Assembly (NCBI GenBank): GCA_903907995.1
Contig: CAIVQH010000049.1
Span: 1 to 64,000, forward strand
Direction: 5' to 3'
DNA: 64,000 bases
Source of the DNA: an uncultured Verrucomicrobiota bacterium
GTDB taxonomy: Bacteria > Verrucomicrobiota > Verrucomicrobiia > Limisphaerales > UBA9464
Shown here: positions 45,013 to 53,490 of the stretch, piece by piece
Layout: every line of letters starts with the position of its first letter
Position numbering within the stretch: the first letter of the stretch is position 1
The notes under the pieces: generated by a model
Seen by the model: only the letters and a program-made list of their open reading frames with translations
Databases searched by the model: none
Told to the model about the DNA's origin: nothing
Position numbers and translations under genes: made by a program

Positions 45013-45690
45013 TCAACGGGTCTGGCGCTGCGTGACTGCACCCGCGCCCTCCGAGGAGAGGAAGCGGACCACCGCCTCCGTGCGCGAGTGGACGTGCAGC
45101 TTGTCGTAGATGTGCTTCATGTGGCTGCGGACGGTTTCGTAGCTGACGCTAACGCGGTCGGCGATTTCCTTGTCGGTGAGGCCCTCACTGAGCAGCGACA
45201 GCACCTCGCGTTCACGCGGGGTCAGTTCGTTTTCACCGCGCGGAACCGGGGAGATGCGGCGGAACGACTCCACGACCTTGCGTGCGATCTCGGGCGACAT
45301 CGGTGCTCCGCCGGCCACGACCTCCTGCACGGCGGCGAGCAGTTCCTGCGGCGTGGTGCGTTTAAGCATATAGCCGCTCGCCCCGGCGCGCAGGGCGTCA
45401 AAGATGCGGTCGGTCTCACCGTACACCGTGAGCACAAGAATCTGCATCTTGGGCAGCGCGGCCTTGAGGCGGGCGGTGCATTCCACGCCTGAGATGCCTG
45501 GCAGGTTCAGGTCCATCAGCACCACCGCCGGGCGCAGCGTCGGCAGCGCGGTAAGCGCGGCCTCGCCGGTGGCGTAGGTGCCGGTGCAGCGAAAACCCGG
45601 GGCGCGGTTGATGACCTGCGCCCAGGATTCACGCAGCTCGGCGTGATCTTCGACGAGCGCGATCTGGATTGGGGCGGAGTGGCTGTTCAT
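45013..45690 (-). CDS. NarL/FixJ-type response regulator
   Basis: 225 residues. Receiver: IALVEDHAELRESW, phospho-acceptor Asp in VVLMDLNLPGISG (about residue 60), Lys in MLKRTTP. LuxR-type DNA-binding domain: LTPREREVLSLLSEGLTDKE and VSYETVRSHMKHIYDKL. It pairs with the HisKA_3 kinase gene that ends 39 nt upstream. It probably controls the neighbouring secreted-protein genes (inference). Confidence 0.93.
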   Translation of the reverse strand: MNSHSAPIQIALVEDHAELRESWAQVINRAPGFRCTGTYATGEAALTALPTLRPAVVLMDLNLPGISGVECTARLKAALPKMQILVLTVYGETDRIFDALRAGASGYMLKRTTPQELLAAVQEVVAGGAPMSPEIARKVVESFRRISPVPRGENELTPREREVLSLLSEGLTDKEIADRVSVSYETVRSHMKHIYDKLHVHSRTEAVVRFLSSEGAGAVTQRQTR

Positions 45691-45729
45691 CCAACGAGAC
45701 CGGGAAAATGGCGGTACGGAAGCGTCATG

Positions 45730-48700
45730 TCATCCCGCGGTTGGGTGATTGCCCGGCGTTCCGGCCAGCCGGAGGTGGAACTCGATCCGGGTGCCGGCCC
45801 CGGGCGCGGTGGTCACCACGCACGTGCCGCCAATGTCGGAGAGACGTTGGCGCAGGTTGGCCAACCCGCTTCGGCCCCCGGCGCCGCGCTGCGGATCGAA
45901 TCCGCCGCCGTCGTCGGACACGGTGATGGTGAGCCGGTCCTCCTCCAGCCGCAGACGGAGGTTCACTTCGGTGGCGTGCGCATGCTTGGCGATGTTGTTG
46001 AAGGCCTCCTTCGCCGCCAGGAAGAGATGGTGGCGCACGTCCACCGCGAGCGGCACCGGCGGAAGATCCACCGGGATGTCGAGCCGCAGCCGGGGCCGGC
46101 CGGCCACGAAAAACTCGCGGGCAAACTGGGTCAGATAAGTGGCCAGGGCCGGCAGCGAATCGCAGCGCGGGTTGACGGCCCAGACAATTTCATCCAGCGA
46201 CCGGCTCAACTGCCGCGTGCGGGCTTTCAGCGCGTCGAGATGGGTGCGCTGTTCTCCCGGAGGCGCGTGGGTGTCCCCGGCCAGTTCGCCGAGCAGGGTG
46301 ACCTGCGTGAGTCCGGCGCCCAGGTCATCGTGCAGGTCACGGGCGATGCGCGAGCGTTCGCGCTCCAGGGCGCGTTCATGTTCGGCACGTTCCAGGCGGA
46401 GTTTCCACGAACGGCGTACCAGATGACGCGCAGTGCCGGCCACCACCAGCACCGCCAGCAGAACGGCTGCTGCGGCGAACCAGCCGGTCTCCCACGGATG
46501 CGGCAGAACGACGAGGTCCACGGTGATGCCGGTGTCGTTCCACAGCCCGTCGTTGTTGGCCGCGATGACCTGGAACCGGTGGCGGCCGGGTCCGGCGAGA
46601 TTGTAGCTGGCGCTGCGGGCCGTTTCCGGGGCGCTCCAATCGTGATCCACCCCGACAAGCTGATGCCGGAATCGAACCTTGGCCGGGGCGGTGAGGCTCA
46701 GGGCCGTGTAGTGAAATTCCAGCTGTCGTGTGCCCGGTGGAAATTCGAGCTGCACGGGGGAGCCGGCCTCCGCGGCGGAAAGTGCCACCGCATGGCCGTT
46801 GGCTTTGACCGATTCGAGCACCACCGGCGGCGGGAGCGGGTTCAACACCACCTTTTCGGGGTCCACCACGACCAAGCCCTTTGGGGTGGGAAACCACAGC
46901 CGGCCATCCCGCGAGCGGCAGCCCGAAGGCTGAAATCCACCGCTGCATTGCGCGCTCGGGAGGCCGTCGGCCTTGGTCAGGCCGAACCATGTCGCGGCCT
47001 GCTGCCGACCATCCAGCGTGCGACGCAACGCCTCCTTGCTCACCCGCCAGATGCCGTCGTAGGTGCCAAACCAGAGATTGCCCCGGTTGTCCTCGATGAT
47101 CTGGCAGATGTTGCCGTCTGGCAGCCCGAGCGTTTCGTTCACATGCCGCAGCTTTCCGTCCTGCCAGCGCGCGAGCCCTCCGCGATAGGTGCCGATCCAA
47201 AGGGCACCATCGTCATCGGCGTGCAGCGACCACACCGTGTCCGAGCCAAGCCCGTTGGTGCGCCCCAAGCTGAGGACCTGCCCGTCGTGCCAGCGAAAGA
47301 GCCCGTGTCCGCTGGTTCCGAACCAATAAGCGCCGTCGGTGGTCTTGGCGACGGCCCGGACGTCGCCGGCATCCGGCAGACCGGCTAGCGCCGGTGTGAC
47401 CGGCACGCCTGCCTCCAGCCGGGCGACCCCGCCCAATCCCTGCTGGCCAACCCACAGCGATGGCCCGTCCTCAAAGAGTCCGAGCACCTCCCAGCTGATC
47501 CGCTGGTTGTCCGAAAGTCCATTGAAGTGCCCGCCCGGGGTGCGGGCGAACAAGCCGCCCCAGGTACCCGCCCAGACCACCCCCTGCCGGTCTTCCAGCA
47601 CGCTCCACACGTGCCCGTTACCCAGGCCCTGCTCCGCGCCGATGCGTTCCACGTGTCCATCCTTGAGGTGGGTGAGTCCGTCGCCATTGGTGCCCACCCA
47701 CATGCCGCCGTCGCCGGCCTCGCTCACCGCGAGCACCTGTTCGGAGGGCAGCCCTTCACGCTGGCCAATCACCTGAAACGCCGCCGCCTTTAGCCGGCAA
47801 AGGCCGCCGCCCTCGGTGCCGAGCCACACGTTGCCCTCGCGATCCTCGCAGACGCAGCGGATGAAGTCGGTCGGCAGCCCGTCCTTGGTGGTGAGCGAGA
47901 GCGTGCGCCCTGGTTCGCAGCGGTGGACGCCCGCGCCGAGCGTCGCGACCCACACGCGGCCCCGGCGATCCTCGTAGAGGTCGTACACGGGCCGGTTGGT
48001 CCACGCGTAGGCCCCGAGATCGGCGGCCCAGCCTCCCTGGTCAAACCGGCGCAACCGGCGATTGGCCGCGACCCAGCAGCCCCCGAGCCGGCTGGGTCCG
48101 AGATATTCCACACGGAAGTCCGGTTCCTGGTTGGTGCTCCAGACCTGTCGGAAAGCGGTGCCGTCATGAAATGCCAGCTCCACGCCGGTGCCGATCCACA
48201 CACCATTGGGAGCGCTGGCGACACTATAGCATTCGTTGCCCGCCAGGTTCCAGGCCGCGTTCTCCCGCGTAAAACTTCTGTGGGACAGGCTCAGCAGCTG
48301 CCATTCACAGGAGGCCATCCACAGCGTTCCGCGGGCATCGGAGGCGAAGCTGCGGGCATAGTTGTGCGCGGTGCCGAGGCCGGGCGCGAGGTGGGTGGTG
48401 AAAACGCCGTGGCGCAGGCCGACCACGCCGCCCAGCTCCGTGCCGATCCAGAGGGTGCCGGCGGAATCCTCCAGCAGTTGGACGATGCGGTCGCTGGGCA
48501 GTGCCGGGGTGTTGTGCGTGTCGAACAGGGCGAACCGCACGCCATCGAAGCGCACCAACCCGTTCTGAGTGCCGAGCCAGAGATAGCCATCGCGCGTCTG
48601 CGTGAGCGCGGTGATGGTGTTGTGCGGCAGGCCGTCGTCGGTCTGCCACACGTCCACGCGATACTCGGCCGCGCCCGCCCGCAGGCACCAGCCCAGCAGG

Positions 48701-48759
48701 GCGAGAACCCACAGCCGGCTCTGGCGGGCGCTGAGGAACAGGGACAGCACTCGCGCCAC
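45730..48759 (-). CDS. Reg_prop sensor kinase with HisKA_3 (NarX-like) domain
   Basis: 1,009 residues. A signal segment (about 1-31) is followed by a propeller of many Reg_prop repeats (TDDGLPHNTITALTQTRDGY, VWVATLGAGVHRC, VWAGTWGGLF) outside the membrane. A Y_Y_Y-type domain (VRFRHQLVGVDHDWSAPETA) precedes one membrane helix. The cytoplasmic HisKA_3 has the His in RSRIARDLHDDLGAGLTQVT, and the HATPase has DDGGGFDPQRGAGGRSGLAN. Domain order matches one-pass sensor kinases that detect extracellular ligands. The NarL-type regulator downstream is the expected partner. Confidence 0.9.
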   Translation of the reverse strand: MARVLSLFLSARQSRLWVLALLGWCLRAGAAEYRVDVWQTDDGLPHNTITALTQTRDGYLWLGTQNGLVRFDGVRFALFDTHNTPALPSDRIVQLLEDSAGTLWIGTELGGVVGLRHGVFTTHLAPGLGTAHNYARSFASDARGTLWMASCEWQLLSLSHRSFTRENAAWNLAGNECYSVASAPNGVWIGTGVELAFHDGTAFRQVWSTNQEPDFRVEYLGPSRLGGCWVAANRRLRRFDQGGWAADLGAYAWTNRPVYDLYEDRRGRVWVATLGAGVHRCEPGRTLSLTTKDGLPTDFIRCVCEDREGNVWLGTEGGGLCRLKAAAFQVIGQREGLPSEQVLAVSEAGDGGMWVGTNGDGLTHLKDGHVERIGAEQGLGNGHVWSVLEDRQGVVWAGTWGGLFARTPGGHFNGLSDNQRISWEVLGLFEDGPSLWVGQQGLGGVARLEAGVPVTPALAGLPDAGDVRAVAKTTDGAYWFGTSGHGLFRWHDGQVLSLGRTNGLGSDTVWSLHADDDGALWIGTYRGGLARWQDGKLRHVNETLGLPDGNICQIIEDNRGNLWFGTYDGIWRVSKEALRRTLDGRQQAATWFGLTKADGLPSAQCSGGFQPSGCRSRDGRLWFPTPKGLVVVDPEKVVLNPLPPPVVLESVKANGHAVALSAAEAGSPVQLEFPPGTRQLEFHYTALSLTAPAKVRFRHQLVGVDHDWSAPETARSASYNLAGPGRHRFQVIAANNDGLWNDTGITVDLVVLPHPWETGWFAAAAVLLAVLVVAGTARHLVRRSWKLRLERAEHERALERERSRIARDLHDDLGAGLTQVTLLGELAGDTHAPPGEQRTHLDALKARTRQLSRSLDEIVWAVNPRCDSLPALATYLTQFAREFFVAGRPRLRLDIPVDLPPVPLAVDVRHHLFLAAKEAFNNIAKHAHATEVNLRLRLEEDRLTITVSDDGGGFDPQRGAGGRSGLANLRQRLSDIGGTCVVTTAPGAGTRIEFHLRLAGTPGNHPTAG

Positions 48760-48824
48760 ACTAGGCGGTCGGGCGTGGCACCGCCACCCCGGAACCGGTC
48801 AGGCAGGTTCCGGCCGCCAGCGCG

Positions 48825-50477
48825 TCACTTGACCTGCACTTCGTCTTTTTTCGGAGCGTCGCCGGCCACCGGCTTGGCATTCGCCCCGATGGCGAAGAGG
48901 TGGGTCTGGCTGGCGACATACATCGTGCCGTTGGCGATGACGGCGGTGCTGTAAACCGGCGCGCCGAGGTTGGTCTCGCTGAGGACCTCCGCCTTGCTGC
49001 CGCCCTTGGCGGCGAGCACCACGAAGTCGCCGTCCTCGTCACCGACGTACACCTTGCCGTCCGCGACCATCGTGGAGCCCCACATGTGGGCCTTCATGTC
49101 GTAGGTCCAGTTCAGCTTGCCGGTCTCGGCGTCGAGGCAGTGCACGAACCCGGAAAAATCACCGATGAACAGCAGCCCGGTCGCCGGGTCGATGCTCACG
49201 CTGGAGATGGAGCGGTGGATGCCCTTGTAATCCCAGATGACGCCGGTCTTGGTGATGTCACCGGTCTTGGTCGCATCAAGGCAGACCAGGTGGCCGACGC
49301 CCTCGCCATGTTCGGGGTCCTGGCCGGTCGCCACGTAGATGCGGTTCTTGTAGAAGACCGGCGTGGCGTTGATTTCGCTCGGGCCTTCGGCGGCCGGATA
49401 CTTGTACGGCTTGCCGGTCTTGTCGGTCTTGTACTCGGGCGGGTTCAGGTCGGCCCAGAAGACCTTCTTGATGTAGTCCGTGTCCTTGTCTTCCTCCCGG
49501 TCGAGCACTGCGCCAGGGAGCACGGGGATGATCTTCGAGCCGTCGCCCTTTGTCGGCTTGGCGTCGAAGGCGTAGAACACGCCGTCGCCGCCACCGAAGA
49601 ACACGAGCTGCTTGCCATTCACTTTCGCGGTCGAGGGCGAGGTCCATTGGCCGTGGAAGATGCGCGGGCCGATGCCGGCGTTGTCCTCGGCGAGGAGCTT
49701 GCCGGTTTTCGGATCCAGGGCGATGAAGCTCGGAGAGGTTGGCGACGGGATGTTCACGTGCGTCCAGTCCTGCCCGTTGGAGGTGCAGACGTAGAGGATG
49801 CCATCCACCATGATGACGGAGCAGTTCGAGGCGTTGTGCGGGAACACGCCCAGCTCGTCCATCATGTCGTAGCGCCAGATGATGTCGGCGTCGGTCTTGC
49901 CGGGCTCGATCGGCGGCTTGCCCGCGTCGAGCACGAAGTACTTGGCCTCGTCGGTGTAGGGGCCGTCGTTGCCGTTGGCCATGCCCTCGGTGTCGAGGCA
50001 GAGCACCTCGCAGCGGCTGGTGACGACGTAGAGGCGGTTGCCGACGACCAACGGCGAGGCGAGCAGGCCGAGATTTTCCCAGTCGTTGACCTTGCCGGAT
50101 TTCAGCTTGGGCACGACGAGCTGCCAGAGGAACGCCCCGGTCTTCTCGTCAAAGCAATAAAGACAGCTGCGGTCGCCGGTGTGCTTCTTGTCCCGCGGCG
50201 ACTCGTTGTTGGTGCCGACGTACACTTTGCCGCCGGCAACCACGGGATTGCCGTAACTCTGCGAGCCGAGCTTCACGGCCCACTTCACGTTCTTGGTCGT
50301 GGCAATGTCGATCTCCTCGGTGCCCGACTTCAGCTTGCCCGGCTCGAACTTGTCGGGCAGGCCCTTGGCGGGGGAATAGAAATTGCGTCCGGGGTCGTTG
50401 CCGCCCCATTGGGGCCAGTCTTCGGCCGATGCGGCGCAAGCCACCATCACCGCCAGGGTCGCCGTCACCCCATTCAT
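48825..50477 (-). CDS. Exported PQQ-type beta-propeller protein, gene 1
   Basis: 550 residues. Signal peptide (MNGVTATLAVMVACAASA), then a WD/PQQ-like propeller with repeats such as SYGNPVVAGGKVYVGTNNE, CLYCFDEKTGAFLWQ, VYVGDEDGDFVVL and PVYSTAVIANGTMYVASQTH. It resembles BamB or alcohol-dehydrogenase-type propellers, but no catalytic Ca/PQQ ligands can be confirmed by eye. I start at MNGVT because the first six codons of the longer frame (MIKIKI) lie inside the hexamer-phased inverted repeat. It shares its architecture with the gene at 50966-53332; the four-helix-bundle element lies between them. Confidence 0.82.
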   Translation of the reverse strand: MNGVTATLAVMVACAASAEDWPQWGGNDPGRNFYSPAKGLPDKFEPGKLKSGTEEIDIATTKNVKWAVKLGSQSYGNPVVAGGKVYVGTNNESPRDKKHTGDRSCLYCFDEKTGAFLWQLVVPKLKSGKVNDWENLGLLASPLVVGNRLYVVTSRCEVLCLDTEGMANGNDGPYTDEAKYFVLDAGKPPIEPGKTDADIIWRYDMMDELGVFPHNASNCSVIMVDGILYVCTSNGQDWTHVNIPSPTSPSFIALDPKTGKLLAEDNAGIGPRIFHGQWTSPSTAKVNGKQLVFFGGGDGVFYAFDAKPTKGDGSKIIPVLPGAVLDREEDKDTDYIKKVFWADLNPPEYKTDKTGKPYKYPAAEGPSEINATPVFYKNRIYVATGQDPEHGEGVGHLVCLDATKTGDITKTGVIWDYKGIHRSISSVSIDPATGLLFIGDFSGFVHCLDAETGKLNWTYDMKAHMWGSTMVADGKVYVGDEDGDFVVLAAKGGSKAEVLSETNLGAPVYSTAVIANGTMYVASQTHLFAIGANAKPVAGDAPKKDEVQVK

Positions 50478-50952
50478 AATCTTGATCTTAATCATAATCT
50501 TAATCTATCGGTTTAAAATCACGCCGCGTTCACCCGGTAGGGGATGACATCCTCATGCATCCGCGACTCCGAATTGCTCCTGATTAAGCCCACCAGCATC
50601 GAGACAATCTCAATCAATGCCAGCTTGCCGGGCTCTGAATCCGTCTCGGTTAAAATCTTCCTAGCCACCAGGACATCCAACGCGGCCGCACACTCCAATG
50701 CGGATCCCCGGGCGATGTCGAAGAAACGGCAACGGTCCATCGAAGTGTGACGACCATTGCCCTCGGCGATATTTAGCGGGATGGAAGTGGCGGCGCGGTC
50801 CAGCTGTGCGTACGCCGAAAGTTTCGCCGGGATCTTTTCCGAAATCCCGGAGACCCAGGCGACGAACGAGAGTGAACGCTGGTAAACGTTCAGCCTTTCG
50901 TGGTCGAAGCGGGCGGACACGGGATTAAGATTAAGATTACGATTAGGATTAA
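50477..50952 (-). mobile_element. IVS-like element: hexamer-phased inverted repeats around a four-helix-bundle gene
   Basis: Left arm 50477-50506 reads TAATCT TGATCT TAATCA and TAATCT TAATCT. Right arm 50923-50952 reads GATTAA GATTAA GATTAC and GATTAG GATTAA. Both are in 6-nt register and mutually complementary, enclosing 416 bp that hold the four-helix-bundle gene and little else. The left end touches the ATG of the downstream PQQ gene. In 23S rRNA intervening sequences, a gene of this protein family is likewise enclosed by complementary ends cut by RNase III. Gene-less copies of the same arms occur at 12459, 38167 and 60614. No clear target-site duplication is seen here. That it moves as a unit is inference. 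Confidence 0.65.
50519..50920 (-). CDS. Four-helix-bundle protein (23S rRNA IVS / S23 family)
   Basis: 133 residues, family TIGR02436/S23. The helix-bundle core motif QLDRAATSIPLNIAEGNGRH is typical of this family (usual form RRAAVSIPANIAEG). Other parts (ERLNVYQRSLSFVAWV, ALECAAALDVLVARKIL) fit the four helices. Homologues are encoded in 23S rRNA intervening sequences, and the fold is shared with Avd proteins of diversity-generating retroelements, which bind nucleic acid. The start is a GTG 2 nt from the right hexamer array. The gene lies between two operon-like PQQ genes, enclosed by the phased inverted repeats, with no other gene inside. Biochemical role unknown. Confidence 0.88.
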   Translation of the reverse strand: MSARFDHERLNVYQRSLSFVAWVSGISEKIPAKLSAYAQLDRAATSIPLNIAEGNGRHTSMDRCRFFDIARGSALECAAALDVLVARKILTETDSEPGKLALIEIVSMLVGLIRSNSESRMHEDVIPYRVNAA

Positions 50953-50965
50953 GAACCGATCGGGC

Positions 50966-53332
50966 TCAGTTCGCCGTCACGCTGATGTTGTCGATCGCCA
51001 CCCGCATGTCCTGCGGGGAGAAACCGTAGAGACCGGGCGAGCCATGCGAGTGGGCGTGCTTGTGCGGCACCTCAATGGTCCAGGCCTCGGGTTCGGGATC
51101 ACCCTTCTTCCACGCCTTGGCCCGGACGACACCGGAGCCATCGGCCGCGATATCCACGCGCGTCTTGAGGTGGTACCATGTCTCGGGCACCCACTTGAAC
51201 TGCACGGCGGCCTTCACACGCTCCTGGTTGGAGTTCACTTCGAGCTGCTGGGCGTTGCCCTTGAGGATGATGGCGTAGCGCTGGTTGATCAGGCCCACCT
51301 CGGACATCTTGCGCTTGTTGCCCTCGCTCAGCACATCAGCCTCGACGGTGTAATTCGTCATGTCGGGGAAGCCAAAGAAGACCTGCCCGCGCTGGAAAAG
51401 CCGGTTGTCGATCGTCTTGACCAAGGCCTGATTGGTGCCGCCCGTGGGATCCTTGACGCGCACCTCGAAGCGGAAGCGTGCCGAGTTCCATGGCAGTGGC
51501 GGGTAAGCGAACAGGGTCGGCGGTTCGACCGTGTTCGTCGTGAGGTTCGTCACCGCGAAGCTCTCAAAATTCTGCTTGAGCGGGATGCCCGGCAGCACGC
51601 GGCCTTTGACGTAGCCAGACAACTCGGTGCCGTCGGCGAGCTTGAGCGTGGCCTTGAACTGGCCGCCACTGCCCACCGGCACCTTGTCTGCCACGAGCTG
51701 CCCGTCGGGGTTGAAGCTGCCCTTCATGGTCGCCTTCACCAGTGCGGTCGGCGGAATGAACGACTCCCAGTGGAGCGACTTCGGATCGACCTCCTCCTGG
51801 ACGGTGAAGCCGTTGGCATCCAGCGTGCGCACGTGGAAGGACTGCGTCTGGCCGGGCCGGAGCAGCACTTCGTAGGGGATGATCTGGAGCTGCTTGGCCG
51901 GCCCCGGAGCGGGCCAGTCGGCGGCCATGGGAACGGGCTTGAGGCCGGGATTGTTCCCCGCCTTGCCGAAGGCGTAGAGCTTCTTGTCGGTCTGCACGTA
52001 CAGCTTGCCATTATAGCCGATGGGCGAGCCGAACACGCGGCCGGTCACCTGCGTGCGGCAGATTTCCTCGACACCGTCGGCGCCGGGCTTGAGCACGACC
52101 AGGTCGCCGTTGGCCACGCTGTCCGCGTCGGCGGAAGTGGCGTTGCTGGCATCCTTCATCGTGACGTACATGCCGACGTACAGGAGGCCATCCGCGTAGA
52201 AGGGCGTGCTCTGGCGCTGCTCGATGCCGACCTTCTTCTTCCACAGCACCTTGCCGGTCATGGCCTCCACGGCGCACAGCTCACCGGTGCCGTTGACCTC
52301 GTAAATGGTGTCACCCACCAGCACGGGCGAACTGGCCAGGGAGCCGACGCCGTTGCGCCACTGTTCCAGAGTCTTCCCGTCCAGGACGTGCGGCGTGGTC
52401 GAGTTGGTCGGGTGAATTTCGTCCGGCTTCGGGATGCGGAACGAGGCCATGCGGCCGATTTCGGAGGAGTCGAGATTTTCCGACTCATGCAGGGCGATGA
52501 GGCTGTCCTTGTAACGGATGAGTCCGGCATTGATGCCTCCCTTGGCCCCCGCCTTGGCGAACGGGAAGCGCCAGAGCGGCTCGCCGGTGCGGGCGTTGAT
52601 GGCCAGCACGGTCGAATCGCCGCCGGCGCTGTAGAGCACGCGTTTGCCGCCCCACACGTCCAGCCACGGCTGCGAGAAGGTGTTGTCCTGCGGCCGGTCG
52701 CCGGGCGCGCTGGACCAGACGAGCGCGCCCGTCTTCTTGTCGAACGCGTAGAAGCGGTCACCGGCCGGGCCGTGCGCACCCCACGAGCTGGTGACGCCGC
52801 GCGTGATGACCAGTTCGTGATCCACGACCGGCGTCGCTGTGCGGGAGTTGGGGAAGGTGAGCCGGCCAAACTCCTCCATCATCGAGTGCTGCCACAGCAG
52901 CTTGCCGTCGGCGCTGAAGGCCGAGAGCAGCCCCTGCGTGTGCAGCGCATAAACGTTGCCGGTCTCGGCATCGACGGTCGGGCTGGAAGTGGCGTAGCGG
53001 GAGTAAACCGTGTCGCTTAGGAAGTCGTTCTCGCCGTGCCGCCAAAGCTCCTTGCCGGTTTCCGCGTCAAAGCAGGCGGTGAACTCCTGCAGGTCCGGCC
53101 CGTCGCCGACATAGCCGTTGATGAAGAGCTTTCCGTCCGCGATGACGGGCGTGCTTTGGCCGGGAAAATCCACGCTCCAGAGCGGTGCCTTGGCGTCCGG
53201 TTTGGCGGGCAGGCCCGTTTCCGTGGAGACCGAGGTCCCTGCGGGTCCACGCCAGGTGAGCCAGCCGGTGGCGGCGAAGGACGGTGAAAGGGCGAGAAGC
53301 GAGACGGCGGCCGAGACAAAGAAGCGGTTCAT
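50966..53332 (-). CDS. Exported PQQ-type beta-propeller with C-terminal jelly-roll-like domain, gene 2
   Basis: 788 residues. Signal MNRFFVSAAVSLLALSPSFA is followed by propeller blades (STPVIADGKLFINGY, TACFDAETGKELWRHGEN, VLAINARTGEPLWRFPFA, LCAVEAMTGKVLWKKKV) to about residue 470. A linker (VLLRPGQTQSFHVRTLDA) and a C-terminal domain follow (VKTIDNRLFQRGQVFFGFPD, YTVEADVLSEGNKRKMSEVG, YGFSPQDMRVAIDNISV). That last part resembles concanavalin-like or 3-keto-disaccharide-hydrolase-like folds that bind glycans. It is divergent from the MarR gene, with an operator-like palindrome between. The start is the ATG at the signal peptide. Confidence 0.84.
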   Translation of the reverse strand: MNRFFVSAAVSLLALSPSFAATGWLTWRGPAGTSVSTETGLPAKPDAKAPLWSVDFPGQSTPVIADGKLFINGYVGDGPDLQEFTACFDAETGKELWRHGENDFLSDTVYSRYATSSPTVDAETGNVYALHTQGLLSAFSADGKLLWQHSMMEEFGRLTFPNSRTATPVVDHELVITRGVTSSWGAHGPAGDRFYAFDKKTGALVWSSAPGDRPQDNTFSQPWLDVWGGKRVLYSAGGDSTVLAINARTGEPLWRFPFAKAGAKGGINAGLIRYKDSLIALHESENLDSSEIGRMASFRIPKPDEIHPTNSTTPHVLDGKTLEQWRNGVGSLASSPVLVGDTIYEVNGTGELCAVEAMTGKVLWKKKVGIEQRQSTPFYADGLLYVGMYVTMKDASNATSADADSVANGDLVVLKPGADGVEEICRTQVTGRVFGSPIGYNGKLYVQTDKKLYAFGKAGNNPGLKPVPMAADWPAPGPAKQLQIIPYEVLLRPGQTQSFHVRTLDANGFTVQEEVDPKSLHWESFIPPTALVKATMKGSFNPDGQLVADKVPVGSGGQFKATLKLADGTELSGYVKGRVLPGIPLKQNFESFAVTNLTTNTVEPPTLFAYPPLPWNSARFRFEVRVKDPTGGTNQALVKTIDNRLFQRGQVFFGFPDMTNYTVEADVLSEGNKRKMSEVGLINQRYAIILKGNAQQLEVNSNQERVKAAVQFKWVPETWYHLKTRVDIAADGSGVVRAKAWKKGDPEPEAWTIEVPHKHAHSHGSPGLYGFSPQDMRVAIDNISVTAN

Positions 53333-53396
53333 ACGGCGAAAGATTTTTCGGCGAACGCTGCCGAACATGGCGGGTGCGGCCACCGCTGGCAACCGA

Positions 53397-53418
53397 ATTG
53401 ATACGGGTGCGTATCAAT
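53397..53418. promoter_or_regulatory. Candidate MarR operator (perfect palindrome)
   Basis: ATTGATACG / CGTATCAAT, a perfect 9-bp inverted repeat with a 4-nt spacer (22 bp in all). It lies in the gap between the divergent PQQ-propeller and MarR genes, a usual place for a MarR-family operator. A weaker one, TCGTT-TTGT-AACGA, is at 53448-53461. That the MarR protein binds here is inference. Confidence 0.6.
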
Positions 53419-53490
53419 CGTCCTGACGCTCGGAACGGGCGTCGGGCTCGTTTTGTAACGAACTGGCGCGGAGTCCTTGGCAAGACCCGC

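Noticed and set aside
50478-50495. The MIKIKI extension of the first PQQ-propeller protein
   Set aside because: These codons are the hexamer repeats themselves read in frame; the signal peptide starts right after them at the ATG at 50477.
50477-50506. CRISPR-like array from the GATTAN/TAATCN units
   Set aside because: The units are 6 nt with no spacers and form one half of an inverted repeat; no cas genes are present.
50477-50952. Diversity-generating retroelement, because the four-helix-bundle protein resembles Avd
   Set aside because: No reverse transcriptase gene, no template/variable repeat pair and no variable C-type lectin target are near. The arms are short phased inverted repeats instead.
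50900-53020. A 706-codon open frame on the plus strand opposite the second PQQ propeller
   Set aside because: Shadow of the propeller gene; it also starts inside the hexamer array (IKIKITIRIK) and has no domain signature.
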